Assembly: GCF_000744375.1 (NCBI RefSeq)
Contig: NZ_JQLU01000005.1
Location: 310,001 to 374,000, forward strand
Direction of reading: 5' to 3'
DNA from: Carnobacterium gallinarum DSM 4847
GTDB taxonomy: Bacteria > Bacillota > Bacilli > Lactobacillales > Carnobacteriaceae
Length of the DNA stretch: 64,000 nucleotides
In this document: piece after piece, positions 45,507 through 54,200 of the stretch
Position numbering within the stretch: the stretch's first letter is position 1
How the letters are laid out: every line of letters starts with the position of its first letter
Program-made: the position numbers and the translations under genes
Notes under the pieces: generated by a model
Told to the model about the DNA's origin: nothing
What the model saw: the letters and a program-made list of their open reading frames with translations, nothing else
The model's database searches: none

Positions 45507-46277
45507 TTATACTGTAAAAGATAGCCATTTTTCTTTAATTTCACCAAATGAAACTGGTTTTGCAAAATAAAATCCTTGATAAATATCACAATTCAGCCCA
45601 TCCATATACTCAACTTGCTCCAATGTTTCTACTCCTTCAGCTACAACACGAATCCCTAATTTATGTGCCATCTGAATCACACCATCCACAATTACTTGAA
45701 CTTTAAGATCTGTCAAAATCTTATTGATGAATAAACGATCCAATTTCATAATATCAATTGGCAAAATATACAAATAGGACAATGAATTAAAACCTCTGCC
45801 AAAGTCATCCAAGCTAATTTTAATACCTAATTCTTTCATTTCAGCCAAATTACCCAGGGCTACAGTAAAATCAGGAAACTCACTACGCTCTGTAATCTCA
45901 ATTTCAAGATTCTCTGGATGAATTAAGTCAAATTTTAGTAAATTCAAAATTCGTTTAATATGGTTCTTACTCACTAATTCACTGGAATTCATGTTAACTG
46001 ATATGGAAAAATCCAAATTCACTAACTCAGGTGAATTTAAGGCCCTCACAACTTCATGAAAAAGGAAAATTTGCATTCGTTCCATTTCACCAATTGCAAG
46101 AACGATATGTAAAAAAGCATCTGGCAGTAACAATTCATCATTAACTTTTAAACGCATTAAAGCTTCAGCACCAATAATTTTTCTGCTTTTATTTTCAAAT
46201 TTAGGTTGATAATAGAGTACATAGTTTTGTTCTTGAATAGCTAATTTAATTTCAGTTTCACTAATTTTACTTTTCAT
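45507..46277 (-). CDS. EAL-domain c-di-GMP phosphodiesterase, stand-alone
   Basis: 256 residues from ATG 46277 (TAGGGAAG seven bases upstream; a longer TTG/ATG frame exists to 46340 but lacks a ribosome site). Nearly the whole protein is the EAL domain. Active-site residues look complete: EAL in GAEALMRL, Asn in SVNMNSSEL, Glu in EIEITERSEF, DDFGRGFNSL, Lys in IMKLDRLFI, Glu in VVAEGVETLEQ and QGFYFAKP. It should hydrolyse c-di-GMP to pGpG. No GGDEF protein is in the window. A small attenuator-like element lies just upstream. Confidence 0.85.
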   Translation of the reverse strand: MKSKISETEIKLAIQEQNYVLYYQPKFENKSRKIIGAEALMRLKVNDELLLPDAFLHIVLAIGEMERMQIFLFHEVVRALNSPELVNLDFSISVNMNSSELVSKNHIKRILNLLKFDLIHPENLEIEITERSEFPDFTVALGNLAEMKELGIKISLDDFGRGFNSLSYLYILPIDIMKLDRLFINKILTDLKVQVIVDGVIQMAHKLGIRVVAEGVETLEQVEYMDGLNCDIYQGFYFAKPVSFGEIKEKWLSFTV

Positions 46278-46349
46278 TGAAGCTTCCCTACTTTCTCTCT
46301 CATTTCCTAAACCAATACTTAAGAGTCTATATAATAGCATATACTTATA

Positions 46350-46420
46350 CTAATAAAAACGGTAACAAAGGTCTGGTCCAACTTTCCCCGATGATGTTAG
46401 ATATTCTTCCCTTGTTACCA
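46350..46420 (-). ncRNA. short leader/attenuator-like RNA before the EAL gene
   Basis: On the minus strand GGTAACAAGG (46410-46419) pairs with CCTTTGTTACC (46361-46371) around a 37-base internal segment (GAATATCTAACATCATCGGG then GAAAGTTGGACCAGA), followed by GTTTTTATT. A TATGTT box lies six bases upstream. This looks like a ~70-nt transcript ending in a terminator, either a small RNA or a premature-termination control for the EAL gene. It matches no riboswitch consensus I recall. Confidence 0.4.
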
Positions 46421-46508
46421 TTTTAACATAAAATAATGAAAGATAAATAGATATTTATACATTTAAATAACATTTTCACTAATTGTGTCATGGATTTCTG
46501 ACTAAAAA

Positions 46509-47195
46509 TTAGCGGCTTTCAATCTTCGCCAATCGCAACCAATTATAATAACCATAGCTACTATTAAATAAAAATGCTGTCCACATTGCCACCATACTAG
46601 CATTACCAGCGACAATCCAAAGAGCAATTGAGAAAACATTGACAACAATCCATAACAGCCATTGTTCTTTATAACGCCATGTCATTAAAATTTGAGCAAC
46701 AACACTTAACGACGTAGTAATACTATCTAAATAAGGGCTATTGCTACCAAAATAGGCTAACATACTCCCAAATAAATACCAAGAAACAATAACAGTAACA
46801 ATTGTTATCACCCATTGTTTTAGACTCAATCCCTTAACCTCAACTACAGAATTATCCTTCTCGACTTTCGTTGTCATATTTTTTCGCCAAACACTAACAC
46901 CAATTATCTGCATGATAAAATAGAATAAATTTAATAACACTTCTCCATACAAAACATATTCAATACTTAGCAATAAATATAAAGAAATCTGAATAAATCC
47001 AAAGAAATAGTTACTAATCTTTCCCTTCGCCACAAACGTCACACATAAAACACCACTAATTCCAGCAATAACTCCCATTAGACTTTCCGGATTAAAATAA
47101 AAAACTACTACTTGTAACAACAGCAATAAGCAAATATATATTTTCTCAAAGTTAGTCCATCCACTAAATAATTCGCGCCTTATCTTTTCTACCAT
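46509..47195 (-). CDS. pnuC: nicotinamide riboside transporter PnuC
   Basis: 228 residues with seven or eight membrane spans. The family segments GVIAGISGVLCVTFVAKGKISNYFFG and LLNLFYFIMQIIGVSVW near the centre are characteristic, as is the NVFSIALWIVAGN ending. It carries nicotinamide riboside by facilitated diffusion, trapped by phosphorylation. It ends the operon after two NadR-like genes, which supply the kinase, and is probably under NrtR control via the operator at 49388. Confidence 0.9.
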   Translation of the reverse strand: MVEKIRRELFSGWTNFEKIYICLLLLLQVVVFYFNPESLMGVIAGISGVLCVTFVAKGKISNYFFGFIQISLYLLLSIEYVLYGEVLLNLFYFIMQIIGVSVWRKNMTTKVEKDNSVVEVKGLSLKQWVITIVTVIVSWYLFGSMLAYFGSNSPYLDSITTSLSVVAQILMTWRYKEQWLLWIVVNVFSIALWIVAGNASMVAMWTAFLFNSSYGYYNWLRLAKIESR

Positions 47196-47229
47196 CTGTC
47201 ATCGTCTCCTTTTATTTTGACTATTTTTC

Positions 47230-48228
47230 TTACAATTGGTCAATAACGTTGCGCGCCTCCATAAAAATCTGATTGGCATCCCCTGTCAAAATTGTGTATT
47301 TCTTTTTCGTTGCCTCTAAACGTGTCTTCATTTGTTGATAAATCTCCCAACGCTGACTTTCATAATTACGTGTTCCATCTTGAATGAAATCCAAATCAGG
47401 CTGAATTAATAAATAAGCATCGTAACTTTCATCTTCAGCAATTGCATTTAATACAGCCAATTCTTGTGCTTCATACATACTTAACCAGACCTGAGTCACA
47501 ATCGTTTCTGTATCGATAAACAAATAATTTCTAGCTGTTTTTACTTTCTCCGATTCCTCGGTTTTTTGACGATACGTTAAGGTTCGATAGTCCTCTAAAT
47601 CAAAAACAGTTCCTAATCCGCCACCATATTCCTCCCATAAAATACGTCCATATTCTTCCACTTTCTCTGTTTGATACCAGTGGGCTAATTTTCTAGTTAA
47701 CGTTGTCTTCCCGCTACTTTCTGCACCTAAAATCGCTACTCGTTTGACAAAATAAGGACGAACTTCAGCAGGCAGCAGATCCCAAGACTCCTTAATCCCT
47801 CTTTCTAAAATAGCCGTTACTGAATTCCCACTAGCCCTTTCCAATGTTTCAATCTGACATCCTGGATAAAGCAGCTTAAAATAGGCTTCATAACTTGATT
47901 CTCCACTAAAAATATGAGTAATCGGACCTGTTAGTGCTAGCATTTCTTGACTACTCTTCTTCCAATCCTCATAGTCAAAAGTATTAGGACTTGGCAATGA
48001 GAATACCGTTATATGCTCTAAATCCTTAGTAATCATACGCCACCATCGCTCCCTTAAAACAGGAGTAATTGACTTTATTCCAGCCTTTTGATAACGCATA
48101 GCTTCAAATTCTTCATCATATAAAATCACAATATAAAGATGATCTACCATAGAATAGGCTTCTAACATACTCTTTACATGTCCTTGATGAACTAGATTAA
48201 ACTTTCCTGGAAATAATCCTACTTTCAT
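47230..48228 (-). CDS. NadR-like bifunctional NMN adenylyltransferase / ribosylnicotinamide kinase, copy 1
   Basis: 332 residues. N-terminal nucleotidyltransferase domain with GLFPGKFNLVHQGH (HxGH motif), then a P-loop kinase domain with Walker A LGAESSGKTTL (about residue 170) and the VEEYGRILWEEY lid region. The ISxTxxR motif of the adenylyltransferase reads SGNSVTAILERG, so it is altered. The kinase part looks intact. It probably phosphorylates the nicotinamide riboside brought by PnuC; the adenylyl step may be weak or shared with copy 2. ATG with AGAG upstream, 12 bases after copy 2. Confidence 0.82.
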   Translation of the reverse strand: MKVGLFPGKFNLVHQGHVKSMLEAYSMVDHLYIVILYDEEFEAMRYQKAGIKSITPVLRERWWRMITKDLEHITVFSLPSPNTFDYEDWKKSSQEMLALTGPITHIFSGESSYEAYFKLLYPGCQIETLERASGNSVTAILERGIKESWDLLPAEVRPYFVKRVAILGAESSGKTTLTRKLAHWYQTEKVEEYGRILWEEYGGGLGTVFDLEDYRTLTYRQKTEESEKVKTARNYLFIDTETIVTQVWLSMYEAQELAVLNAIAEDESYDAYLLIQPDLDFIQDGTRNYESQRWEIYQQMKTRLEATKKKYTILTGDANQIFMEARNVIDQL

Positions 48229-48240
48229 CTCTTCACATCC

Positions 48241-49368
48241 TCAATTCAAATTTAATTGATACTTATCATAAACATACTGTTTAATTGTTTTACGTGCAAA
48301 TTGATAACGGTCATAAAAACCTTCTGAATCTGTGGTATCATTGCCAGTTTGATCCAATAAAACCACCTTATCTAGCAGTTGATTGCGCTCAATTTCATCC
48401 ATAAATAATTGATGCATTTGCCACCGACTTGTGTCGTCAGCATAACTCATATCTCGAAAGGTATCATTGACATACTTTGTAATCGGTGGAATCACAAAGA
48501 TGATATCCCATTGTTGCTTCGCAATTAATAAATCAAAGCTTGGTGCTAGTTGTTGATATTCCTTTTGATTACAATAATATTTTGTATAGACTTTCGTAAC
48601 CATTACATCGGTATCTGCAAAAACTAATCCATTATTTTCCTGACTCATAATCGCATTTTTATTTTGCTCAAACTGCCCTGCTCCCATATAGTTAAAGTCA
48701 TTAATCGTTAATTCTTCATCTCGCACATTGTAATGTTCTTCATAACGTCTCGCATATTCATCCGTATACGGACTGCCAAAACTTAAGGCCAAATCTTGAA
48801 CTAAAGTTGATTTCCCACCACTTGCTGATCCCATTACTAAAATATTAGTTGAAAAAACCCGACGAAATGGAAAAGCAATATAATTCCAATATTTCATTGG
48901 ATTCTGTCTGATTTTTGTTCCAGAGATTGGGACAGTTGAGCGATCTACCAATACAACCTGATCCTTTGTACGTGCGGTTAATTCAGCTGCATACTCTTTC
49001 TCTCCAACATACCAGGTCATAGTTTCAGGAACGTCGCGGGTAGCTTCCTTAATTTTTAGTTGAACTCCGGCTAACCACTCTGACCAACCATTTGGGTACT
49101 CTGGCATGTGGGTTTCATCCAAATAAGTGACAAAAATATTCTCATCCTTAGCAAATAATTCCCGCATATAACGAAATCGTTTTATTAAAGTTAAGCCAAC
49201 TTCTGTCCCACGATCATTCTCTTTTCCACAAACAACGACAATACAAGCTTCATTTTCTCTTTTGCCTCGTATAATCATCTCCATATGACCTAAATGACAT
49301 GGAGCAAACGTACCAAATACGATTCCAATTTTTTTCCCATTAAGTGTATTTTTGCTTAATTTACTCAT
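48241..49368 (-). CDS. nadR: NadR-like bifunctional NMN adenylyltransferase / ribosylnicotinamide kinase, copy 2
   Basis: 375 residues with the same two-domain plan. Nucleotidyltransferase: GIVFGTFAPCHLGHMEM (HxGH) and VPISGTKIRQNP (ISxTxxR intact). Kinase: Walker A MGSASGGKSTL and YTDEYARRYEEHYN. It converts nicotinamide riboside to NMN and NMN to NAD. No N-terminal helix-turn-helix, so unlike the enterobacterial NadR it is not a repressor. First gene of the operon directly behind the NrtR-type operator at 49388-49411; GGAGTT precedes the ATG. Confidence 0.86.
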   Translation of the reverse strand: MSKLSKNTLNGKKIGIVFGTFAPCHLGHMEMIIRGKRENEACIVVVCGKENDRGTEVGLTLIKRFRYMRELFAKDENIFVTYLDETHMPEYPNGWSEWLAGVQLKIKEATRDVPETMTWYVGEKEYAAELTARTKDQVVLVDRSTVPISGTKIRQNPMKYWNYIAFPFRRVFSTNILVMGSASGGKSTLVQDLALSFGSPYTDEYARRYEEHYNVRDEELTINDFNYMGAGQFEQNKNAIMSQENNGLVFADTDVMVTKVYTKYYCNQKEYQQLAPSFDLLIAKQQWDIIFVIPPITKYVNDTFRDMSYADDTSRWQMHQLFMDEIERNQLLDKVVLLDQTGNDTTDSEGFYDRYQFARKTIKQYVYDKYQLNLN

Positions 49369-49387
49369 TTTAGTTAACTCCTGTTCT

Positions 49388-49411
49388 ATAAAAGTATTTT
49401 TTACCTTTATT
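49388..49411. promoter_or_regulatory. NrtR-type operator before the nadR-nadR-pnuC operon
   Basis: A 24-bp sequence containing TAAAAGTATTTTTTACCTTT, an imperfect inverted repeat (AAAGGTA-N5-TACTTTT on the minus strand). It is identical to 50306-50329 before nrtR and lies 20 bases upstream of the nadR start. Confidence 0.82.
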
Positions 49412-49460
49412 TTTCTGTAATAAAACTGAGAGCTTTTCTCTCAGCTAAGGATGTATCCTA

Positions 49461-50285
49461 TTATTTTAAGTAAGGAATATTTAGCGCATAGAATTTTGAA
49501 GGTCGTCCTACGCCAGTTGGTCGTTCATCTACTTCCTTCACAAATTTCAATAAATCTTTCTTAAAATTTGAGTGGTCAATCGTACGATAATCAACACCTA
49601 AAAATTTTGAAAAAACTTTGCGGGCTTCTGTAATTGTAAAGCTTTCACCAAGCACAGTTAAAACACGAGGCTGATAATACATTTTACCAATAATCCGATT
49701 AAAAGCTGTACTAATGATTTTCACATGGTCAAAGGCTAAACGTTCTGGACTTTCATCTAGCATCTCTTCTTTTTTTATATCCACTTGAATCTCAATATCA
49801 TCAGCACTTAAGCATAATTGATCGCCTTTAAGTTGAATATTAAACCACTTCACATCACTGGCATCATCACCAGCAGTTAATGCTTCTTGATTCAGAAAAG
49901 CCAGATAGCTTGTTGTAATCACCCATCCTCGAGGGTCACGGTTTGGTGTGCTAAATGTATAAAGTTGTTCTATATTCAATTCCGTTAATTCCACGCCAGT
50001 TTCTTCTTTTGTTTCACGTAAACAACTTTCACCTGTTGATTCACTCGGATTCACAAAACCACCTGGAAGTGCCCATGAATCTTTAAAAGGATGAGCCTTA
50101 CGCTTGATTAAGAGCATCTTCATCTGATCTTCTTCACGATTGTAAGAAAACATAACATTATCAATCGTAACAGATGGTGTTTCATATTTTGGCAAATCCT
50201 GTGACTTATACCATTTGATAAAATCCGCTTCACTTGCTTCTGTTTCATAATATTTTTTTTCTGCTTGAGCATTTTCAAATTGCAT
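49461..50285 (-). CDS. nrtR: NrtR-type NUDIX transcriptional regulator of NAD metabolism
   Basis: 274 residues: a NUDIX domain (about 35-170) followed by a winged helix (about 190-274, RVLTVLGESFTITEARKVFSKFLGVDYRTIDHSNFKKDLLKFV). The Nudix box GGFVNPSESTGESCLRETKEETGV has all conserved acidic residues, so hydrolase activity could remain. NrtR repressors sense ADP-ribose or related NAD metabolites. The start is ATG 50285, eight bases after GAGG, instead of the GTG at 50294. It has its own copy of the operator, implying autoregulation, and sits upstream of the NAD-salvage operon. Confidence 0.88.
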   Translation of the reverse strand: MQFENAQAEKKYYETEASEADFIKWYKSQDLPKYETPSVTIDNVMFSYNREEDQMKMLLIKRKAHPFKDSWALPGGFVNPSESTGESCLRETKEETGVELTELNIEQLYTFSTPNRDPRGWVITTSYLAFLNQEALTAGDDASDVKWFNIQLKGDQLCLSADDIEIQVDIKKEEMLDESPERLAFDHVKIISTAFNRIIGKMYYQPRVLTVLGESFTITEARKVFSKFLGVDYRTIDHSNFKKDLLKFVKEVDERPTGVGRPSKFYALNIPYLK

Positions 50286-50305
50286 TTCGTTCACCTCTTG
50301 AATTA

Positions 50306-50329
50306 ATAAAAGTATTTTTTACCTTTATT
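50306..50329. promoter_or_regulatory. NrtR-type operator before nrtR
   Basis: Exact duplicate of 49388-49411, about 20 bases before the nrtR start codon. Confidence 0.82.
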
Positions 50330-50429
50330 CTTTTTTTTTAACTATAACACCTATATTTATATCTGTCAAACATTTTCATAAAATGCTCAAGTTACTATCT
50401 ATATTCTATAAGAACTACTAAAAAAGTAA

Positions 50430-50482
50430 AGGTTTTTCTTTTGCAAAAGAAAAAGCCTCTTCAAAAATCCATTTGAAAAGGC
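50430..50482 (-). terminator. terminator of the ABC exporter gene
   Basis: Minus strand GCCTTTTCAAATGGATTTTTGAAGAGGC hairpin followed by TTTTTC, overlapping a second hairpin (GGTTTTTCTTTTGCAAAAGAAAAAGCC) usable in the other direction. Confidence 0.8.
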
Positions 50483-50495
50483 ATTCTCCTAATAT

Positions 50496-52235
50496 TTAAG
50501 CTAATTGATGTTCTACAAAACTACGATATAATTCATGATTGGCAACCAACTCCTTATGAGTTCCCATACCAGTAATCTCACCATGCTCAATAAAAATAAT
50601 CTTATCTGCATGAACAATTGTTGATAAACGATGAGCGATAATAAAGGTTGTCCGCCCTTCCATTAAATTACTTAATGCTTGTTGTACCACACCTTCTGAT
50701 TGACTATCCAAGCTAGCAGTTGCTTCATCTAACATTAAAATCTTAGGATCTCGTAAAAAAGCACGTGCAATTGAAATTCGTTGACGTTGACCTCCAGAGA
50801 GCTTCATCCCACGCTCGCCTACATCGGTTTCCAAACCACTAGGCAATTCACGAATAAATTTATCTGCATACGCTTGTTTCGCTACTGCCCACAGTTGATC
50901 TTCAGAGATTTCCAGATCCAATCCATAAATCAGATTCTCACGGATTGTTCCTGAAAACATCGCACTTTCTTGCGAAACATAACCAATCTGACGACGCCAA
51001 GAAGAAAGAGAAATATCTGTTAAAGGAGTATCTCCAATAACGATCTGTCCTTTTTGTGCAGTATAGTAACGTTCTAATAAAGAGAACATGGTTGTTTTTC
51101 CAGAACCACTAGGACCTGCAAAAGCAATTACTTCTCCAGGATTTGTTTCAAAATTAATATTTTTTAAGATTGGCTCCGTTTCAATGTAATCAAAAGAAAC
51201 ATCCTTCACCTGAATCTTTTGTCCAACAACATCATAGTCCAATCCTTTAGCTAAATCTTCACTTTCCATCGCTAAAATATCACTAATTCGCTCTGTTGCC
51301 CCTTTTGCTTTTTGCAATTGAGTAAAGAAAGTAACAAATGACGTCACAGGAAAAATAATTTGGAATAAATACAATAAAAAAGCAAACAAAGTTCCCGTTG
51401 ACAAGCTACCTTCTTGAACCCGAATCCCACCATAAACAATAATAGCCACAATAAGTGACATCATTACTAAGAAAATAAGCGGACCTAAAATAGCAAACAA
51501 ACGTGCTTCTTTTAAGCCGAATTTAAAAAGACGATGAATTCCGTCCTTCCCTTTTTTGATTTCTGTTTCTTCTCCATTAGAAGATTTCATTAAACGGATC
51601 TCTGATAAAGTTTGACTAACAATTCCCGTAAAATCTGCAGTTTCATTTTGAGTTGCTTTGGAAATCTTAGCCATTCTAGAACCTAATGGCGCCACAAATA
51701 TTCCCGCTAAAGGAACAGCTATCAGCATAACCAAGGTCATCTTCCAGTCCATAATCATCAAAATCGTCACCGCACCAATAATTGAAATAATCCCATTAAT
51801 GAATTGAGGAAAATGTTGTGTAATCAATTCCTTCACTAAGGTAGTATCGTTAATCAGACGGCTTACAATTTCACCTGTTTTAGTTTCATCAAAGTACGCT
51901 ACAGGCAGATGTAATAATTTTTTCCAGACCTTTTCTCGTAAACTTGCTACTGTTTTTTGTCCCATATAGCTAAGCATATAGGTTGATATTCCATCAGCCA
52001 GGGCCTGAAAAAGAAATGCTGCTACGATCCCAGCAATCATTAACCCACTTAATGAAGCAAAGGAAAAATCATCAATTAAATTCTTAGTAAACAAAGGAAC
52101 AAGAAGTCCAATAATTGTAGTTATCAAGCTGAATAGTAGTGCAATGAAGATAAAAATCTTCTTAGGTTTCGTATCATTTAATAGTTGGAAAAAAGTTTTC
52201 CATGAAGTCTTTTTATTTGTTTCGATTATCCTCAC
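50496..52235 (-). CDS. ABC exporter, homodimer type (BmrA/LmrA-like)
   Basis: 579 residues with six membrane spans (about 25-310) and an ATPase domain. All motifs are canonical: Walker A GPSGSGKTT, signature LSGGQRQRI, Walker B LMLDEATASLD with catalytic Glu, and AHRLST. In contrast to the exporter pair at 22-26 kb, nothing is degenerate, which fits a homodimer. Substrate unknown, probably lipids or drugs. The start is a GTG at 52235 with AAGGAC very close; the true start may differ by a few codons. Single gene. Confidence 0.85.
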   Translation of the reverse strand: MRIIETNKKTSWKTFFQLLNDTKPKKIFIFIALLFSLITTIIGLLVPLFTKNLIDDFSFASLSGLMIAGIVAAFLFQALADGISTYMLSYMGQKTVASLREKVWKKLLHLPVAYFDETKTGEIVSRLINDTTLVKELITQHFPQFINGIISIIGAVTILMIMDWKMTLVMLIAVPLAGIFVAPLGSRMAKISKATQNETADFTGIVSQTLSEIRLMKSSNGEETEIKKGKDGIHRLFKFGLKEARLFAILGPLIFLVMMSLIVAIIVYGGIRVQEGSLSTGTLFAFLLYLFQIIFPVTSFVTFFTQLQKAKGATERISDILAMESEDLAKGLDYDVVGQKIQVKDVSFDYIETEPILKNINFETNPGEVIAFAGPSGSGKTTMFSLLERYYTAQKGQIVIGDTPLTDISLSSWRRQIGYVSQESAMFSGTIRENLIYGLDLEISEDQLWAVAKQAYADKFIRELPSGLETDVGERGMKLSGGQRQRISIARAFLRDPKILMLDEATASLDSQSEGVVQQALSNLMEGRTTFIIAHRLSTIVHADKIIFIEHGEITGMGTHKELVANHELYRSFVEHQLA

Positions 52236-52521
52236 GTCCTTGCTTAATTTTATCTTTACATTATAGCCTGTATTTACTATTTCTCCTAGCTAATTTCAGT
52301 AAAATCATCCTTAAGTAGGAGTCCTTCTTAATTGATAAACTTTTTACTTCTATTTGTAAAGCCTATGTATCAACAACTTACTTTTTACTTTTTTTCTATT
52401 CCTAAAATAATTGGAAATTTAGAAATTGAAAAAAAACTTCTGAAGATTAGTTGAATCCTAATGCTTACTTTAGGACACACTCTATCATCAAAAGTTTTTT
52501 TAACTTATCTTCTAGACTCAA

Positions 52522-53823
52522 TTAACTAACTGCCTCATAAACCCAGTTAATTGCATCATCTTCACAAGTTTGGAAAGTAACCCGTTCACCGCCACCTGTT
52601 CCAATCATTCTTTCCCAGTAATTCACCTGATCACGGACACCTATTGCATAATCATCTACTTCAAAAATACGATTAACAGTATAAACTGTTGGTACTCCAT
52701 TGCCATCTGTAATCGTCACTTGACTACCTATACCTAAGTTAAATAACGTACTAAAAACCCCGGGACTATGACCAATAAGATGAGTATTTAGACCATCCGT
52801 CCCTGATTGAATAGAGGCTCCGCCCCATGTAGATGCAACTGGGTTACTATCAATAATGGCTTGGCCATTACCTTGACCACCATTTTGATAAGAAATTGTC
52901 GCACCGGCCATATAGATTGTCATAGGTGCATGCTCTGGTAATTGCGTTGATGGAGAAGTGGTTGATCCTTCCGTAACAACTGGGGGTTTCTCATCACTAA
53001 CTGCTATGTTACTTGGTTCTACTAGTTTCACTATAGGATTAGTTTCAACAACTAGTGGCGCCACAACTATAATCTTTCTAACTTTTTCAGTTTTATTTCC
53101 CGATTTATCTACAACATCATAGATCAAAGAATAGGTACCCACTCGTTTAGTATCCACCCTACCATCCACCGTAATTCTTTGCGTTATATTCCCATCCACT
53201 GTATCAGTCGCTAGCACATTCAGCATTGGATCAAATCCATCTCCAACAGTGAGTTTTTTATCTACTGTATCAATGGTCGGCTTCGTTGTGTCTTGAATAA
53301 TAAAATCAATTTTTTTCTTAGCTTTATTTCCCGAATAGTCATTTGCTTCAACAGTTAGTGATTGCCTACCAACTTTTTTCGTATTAATATTTTTAAACTT
53401 CATCATACTTGTCAAATCACCATCTACATTATCTAGAACAGTAACATAATCTATGAATTGAAAATCTGAACCTGCTTCAATTGTTTTTTCATTGGTAATT
53501 ATTTCTGGAGCCTTTTGATCAAGTACTTCAACATATATTTTCTTATTAAAACGATTATCCTGATTTGTCGTCAACTCTAATGTTAATGGATACACACCAA
53601 ATTCCTCAGAATTAACCTCACCATTGAGAATAACAACACGTTTAATCTCTTGATTTTTCAATTGTTTTTTTATTTGTTCTTCAGTTATTTTCTGACCATA
53701 GGATAATGGAATGGAACGAATTTCAATGGTTGGTTGTCTTTCTTCTGAATAAGCTGCAAACCCAGTTCCTAAAATTGCTACACCACCTAAAATAGATAAC
53801 ATTAATTTTTTGTGTGTGTACAT
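52522..53823 (-). CDS. secreted Ig-like (DUF5011) protein with C-terminal sortase-like domain
   Basis: 433 residues from ATG 53823. Signal peptide or anchor (KKLMLSILGGVAILGTGFAAY), three Ig-like/DUF5011 modules (about 30-105, 105-180, 185-257; VDGDLTSMM and TVDGNITQRI are typical), a Pro/Ser/Thr linker (about 260-300), then a sortase fold. Catalytic His lies in NTHLIGHSPG (about 352) and Cys in VTFQTCEDD (about 420). Only 13 residues follow the Cys and none is Arg, although sortases normally carry an essential Arg there. It may be a sortase-related transpeptidase on the cell surface or an inactive relative. No substrate genes adjoin. Confidence 0.78.
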   Translation of the reverse strand: MYTHKKLMLSILGGVAILGTGFAAYSEERQPTIEIRSIPLSYGQKITEEQIKKQLKNQEIKRVVILNGEVNSEEFGVYPLTLELTTNQDNRFNKKIYVEVLDQKAPEIITNEKTIEAGSDFQFIDYVTVLDNVDGDLTSMMKFKNINTKKVGRQSLTVEANDYSGNKAKKKIDFIIQDTTKPTIDTVDKKLTVGDGFDPMLNVLATDTVDGNITQRITVDGRVDTKRVGTYSLIYDVVDKSGNKTEKVRKIIVVAPLVVETNPIVKLVEPSNIAVSDEKPPVVTEGSTTSPSTQLPEHAPMTIYMAGATISYQNGGQGNGQAIIDSNPVASTWGGASIQSGTDGLNTHLIGHSPGVFSTLFNLGIGSQVTITDGNGVPTVYTVNRIFEVDDYAIGVRDQVNYWERMIGTGGGERVTFQTCEDDAINWVYEAVS

Positions 53824-54200
53824 TTTATCCCAACTTTCTACCAATTAATAAAATAACGATAATAATTAATTAATACATGTATTCCTCACTCTATACTCCA
53901 TTAAAACATATGCGTCTTCATAATTACATACTATAATAAAATAACTATAAAACTAAAGAAAAAAGCACTAAAAACATAATTAAATTCATTATAAAATCTA
54001 ATTAAAAAAATATAACAATCACAATATCACGAATTTTAAATAACAAATCTCTTTTTATCATTATTTTTAAATCGTGAAATAACCTACAAAAATATATATT
54101 CCCTTTATTTATTCACCTTAATAAAATAACACGTTAATGCATTTTTAATCATCTTTAACTAGATCTCATGTTATACTATTACAATGAAAGGGTGAAAAAA
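53824..54200. other. AT-rich intergenic region with long inverted repeat
   Basis: No gene seen. TCACGA-TTTTAAATAA at about 54027 faces TTATTTTTAAA-TCGTGA ending at 54077, an imperfect 16-bp inverted repeat with a ~17-base loop. TATACT at about 54172 is a likely -10 for the pyridoxal kinase gene. Confidence 0.5.

Noticed and set aside
46350..46420. NAD+-II (pnuC) riboswitch
   Set aside because: The element is downstream of pnuC, not in its leader, and I could not match the conserved sequence of that motif.
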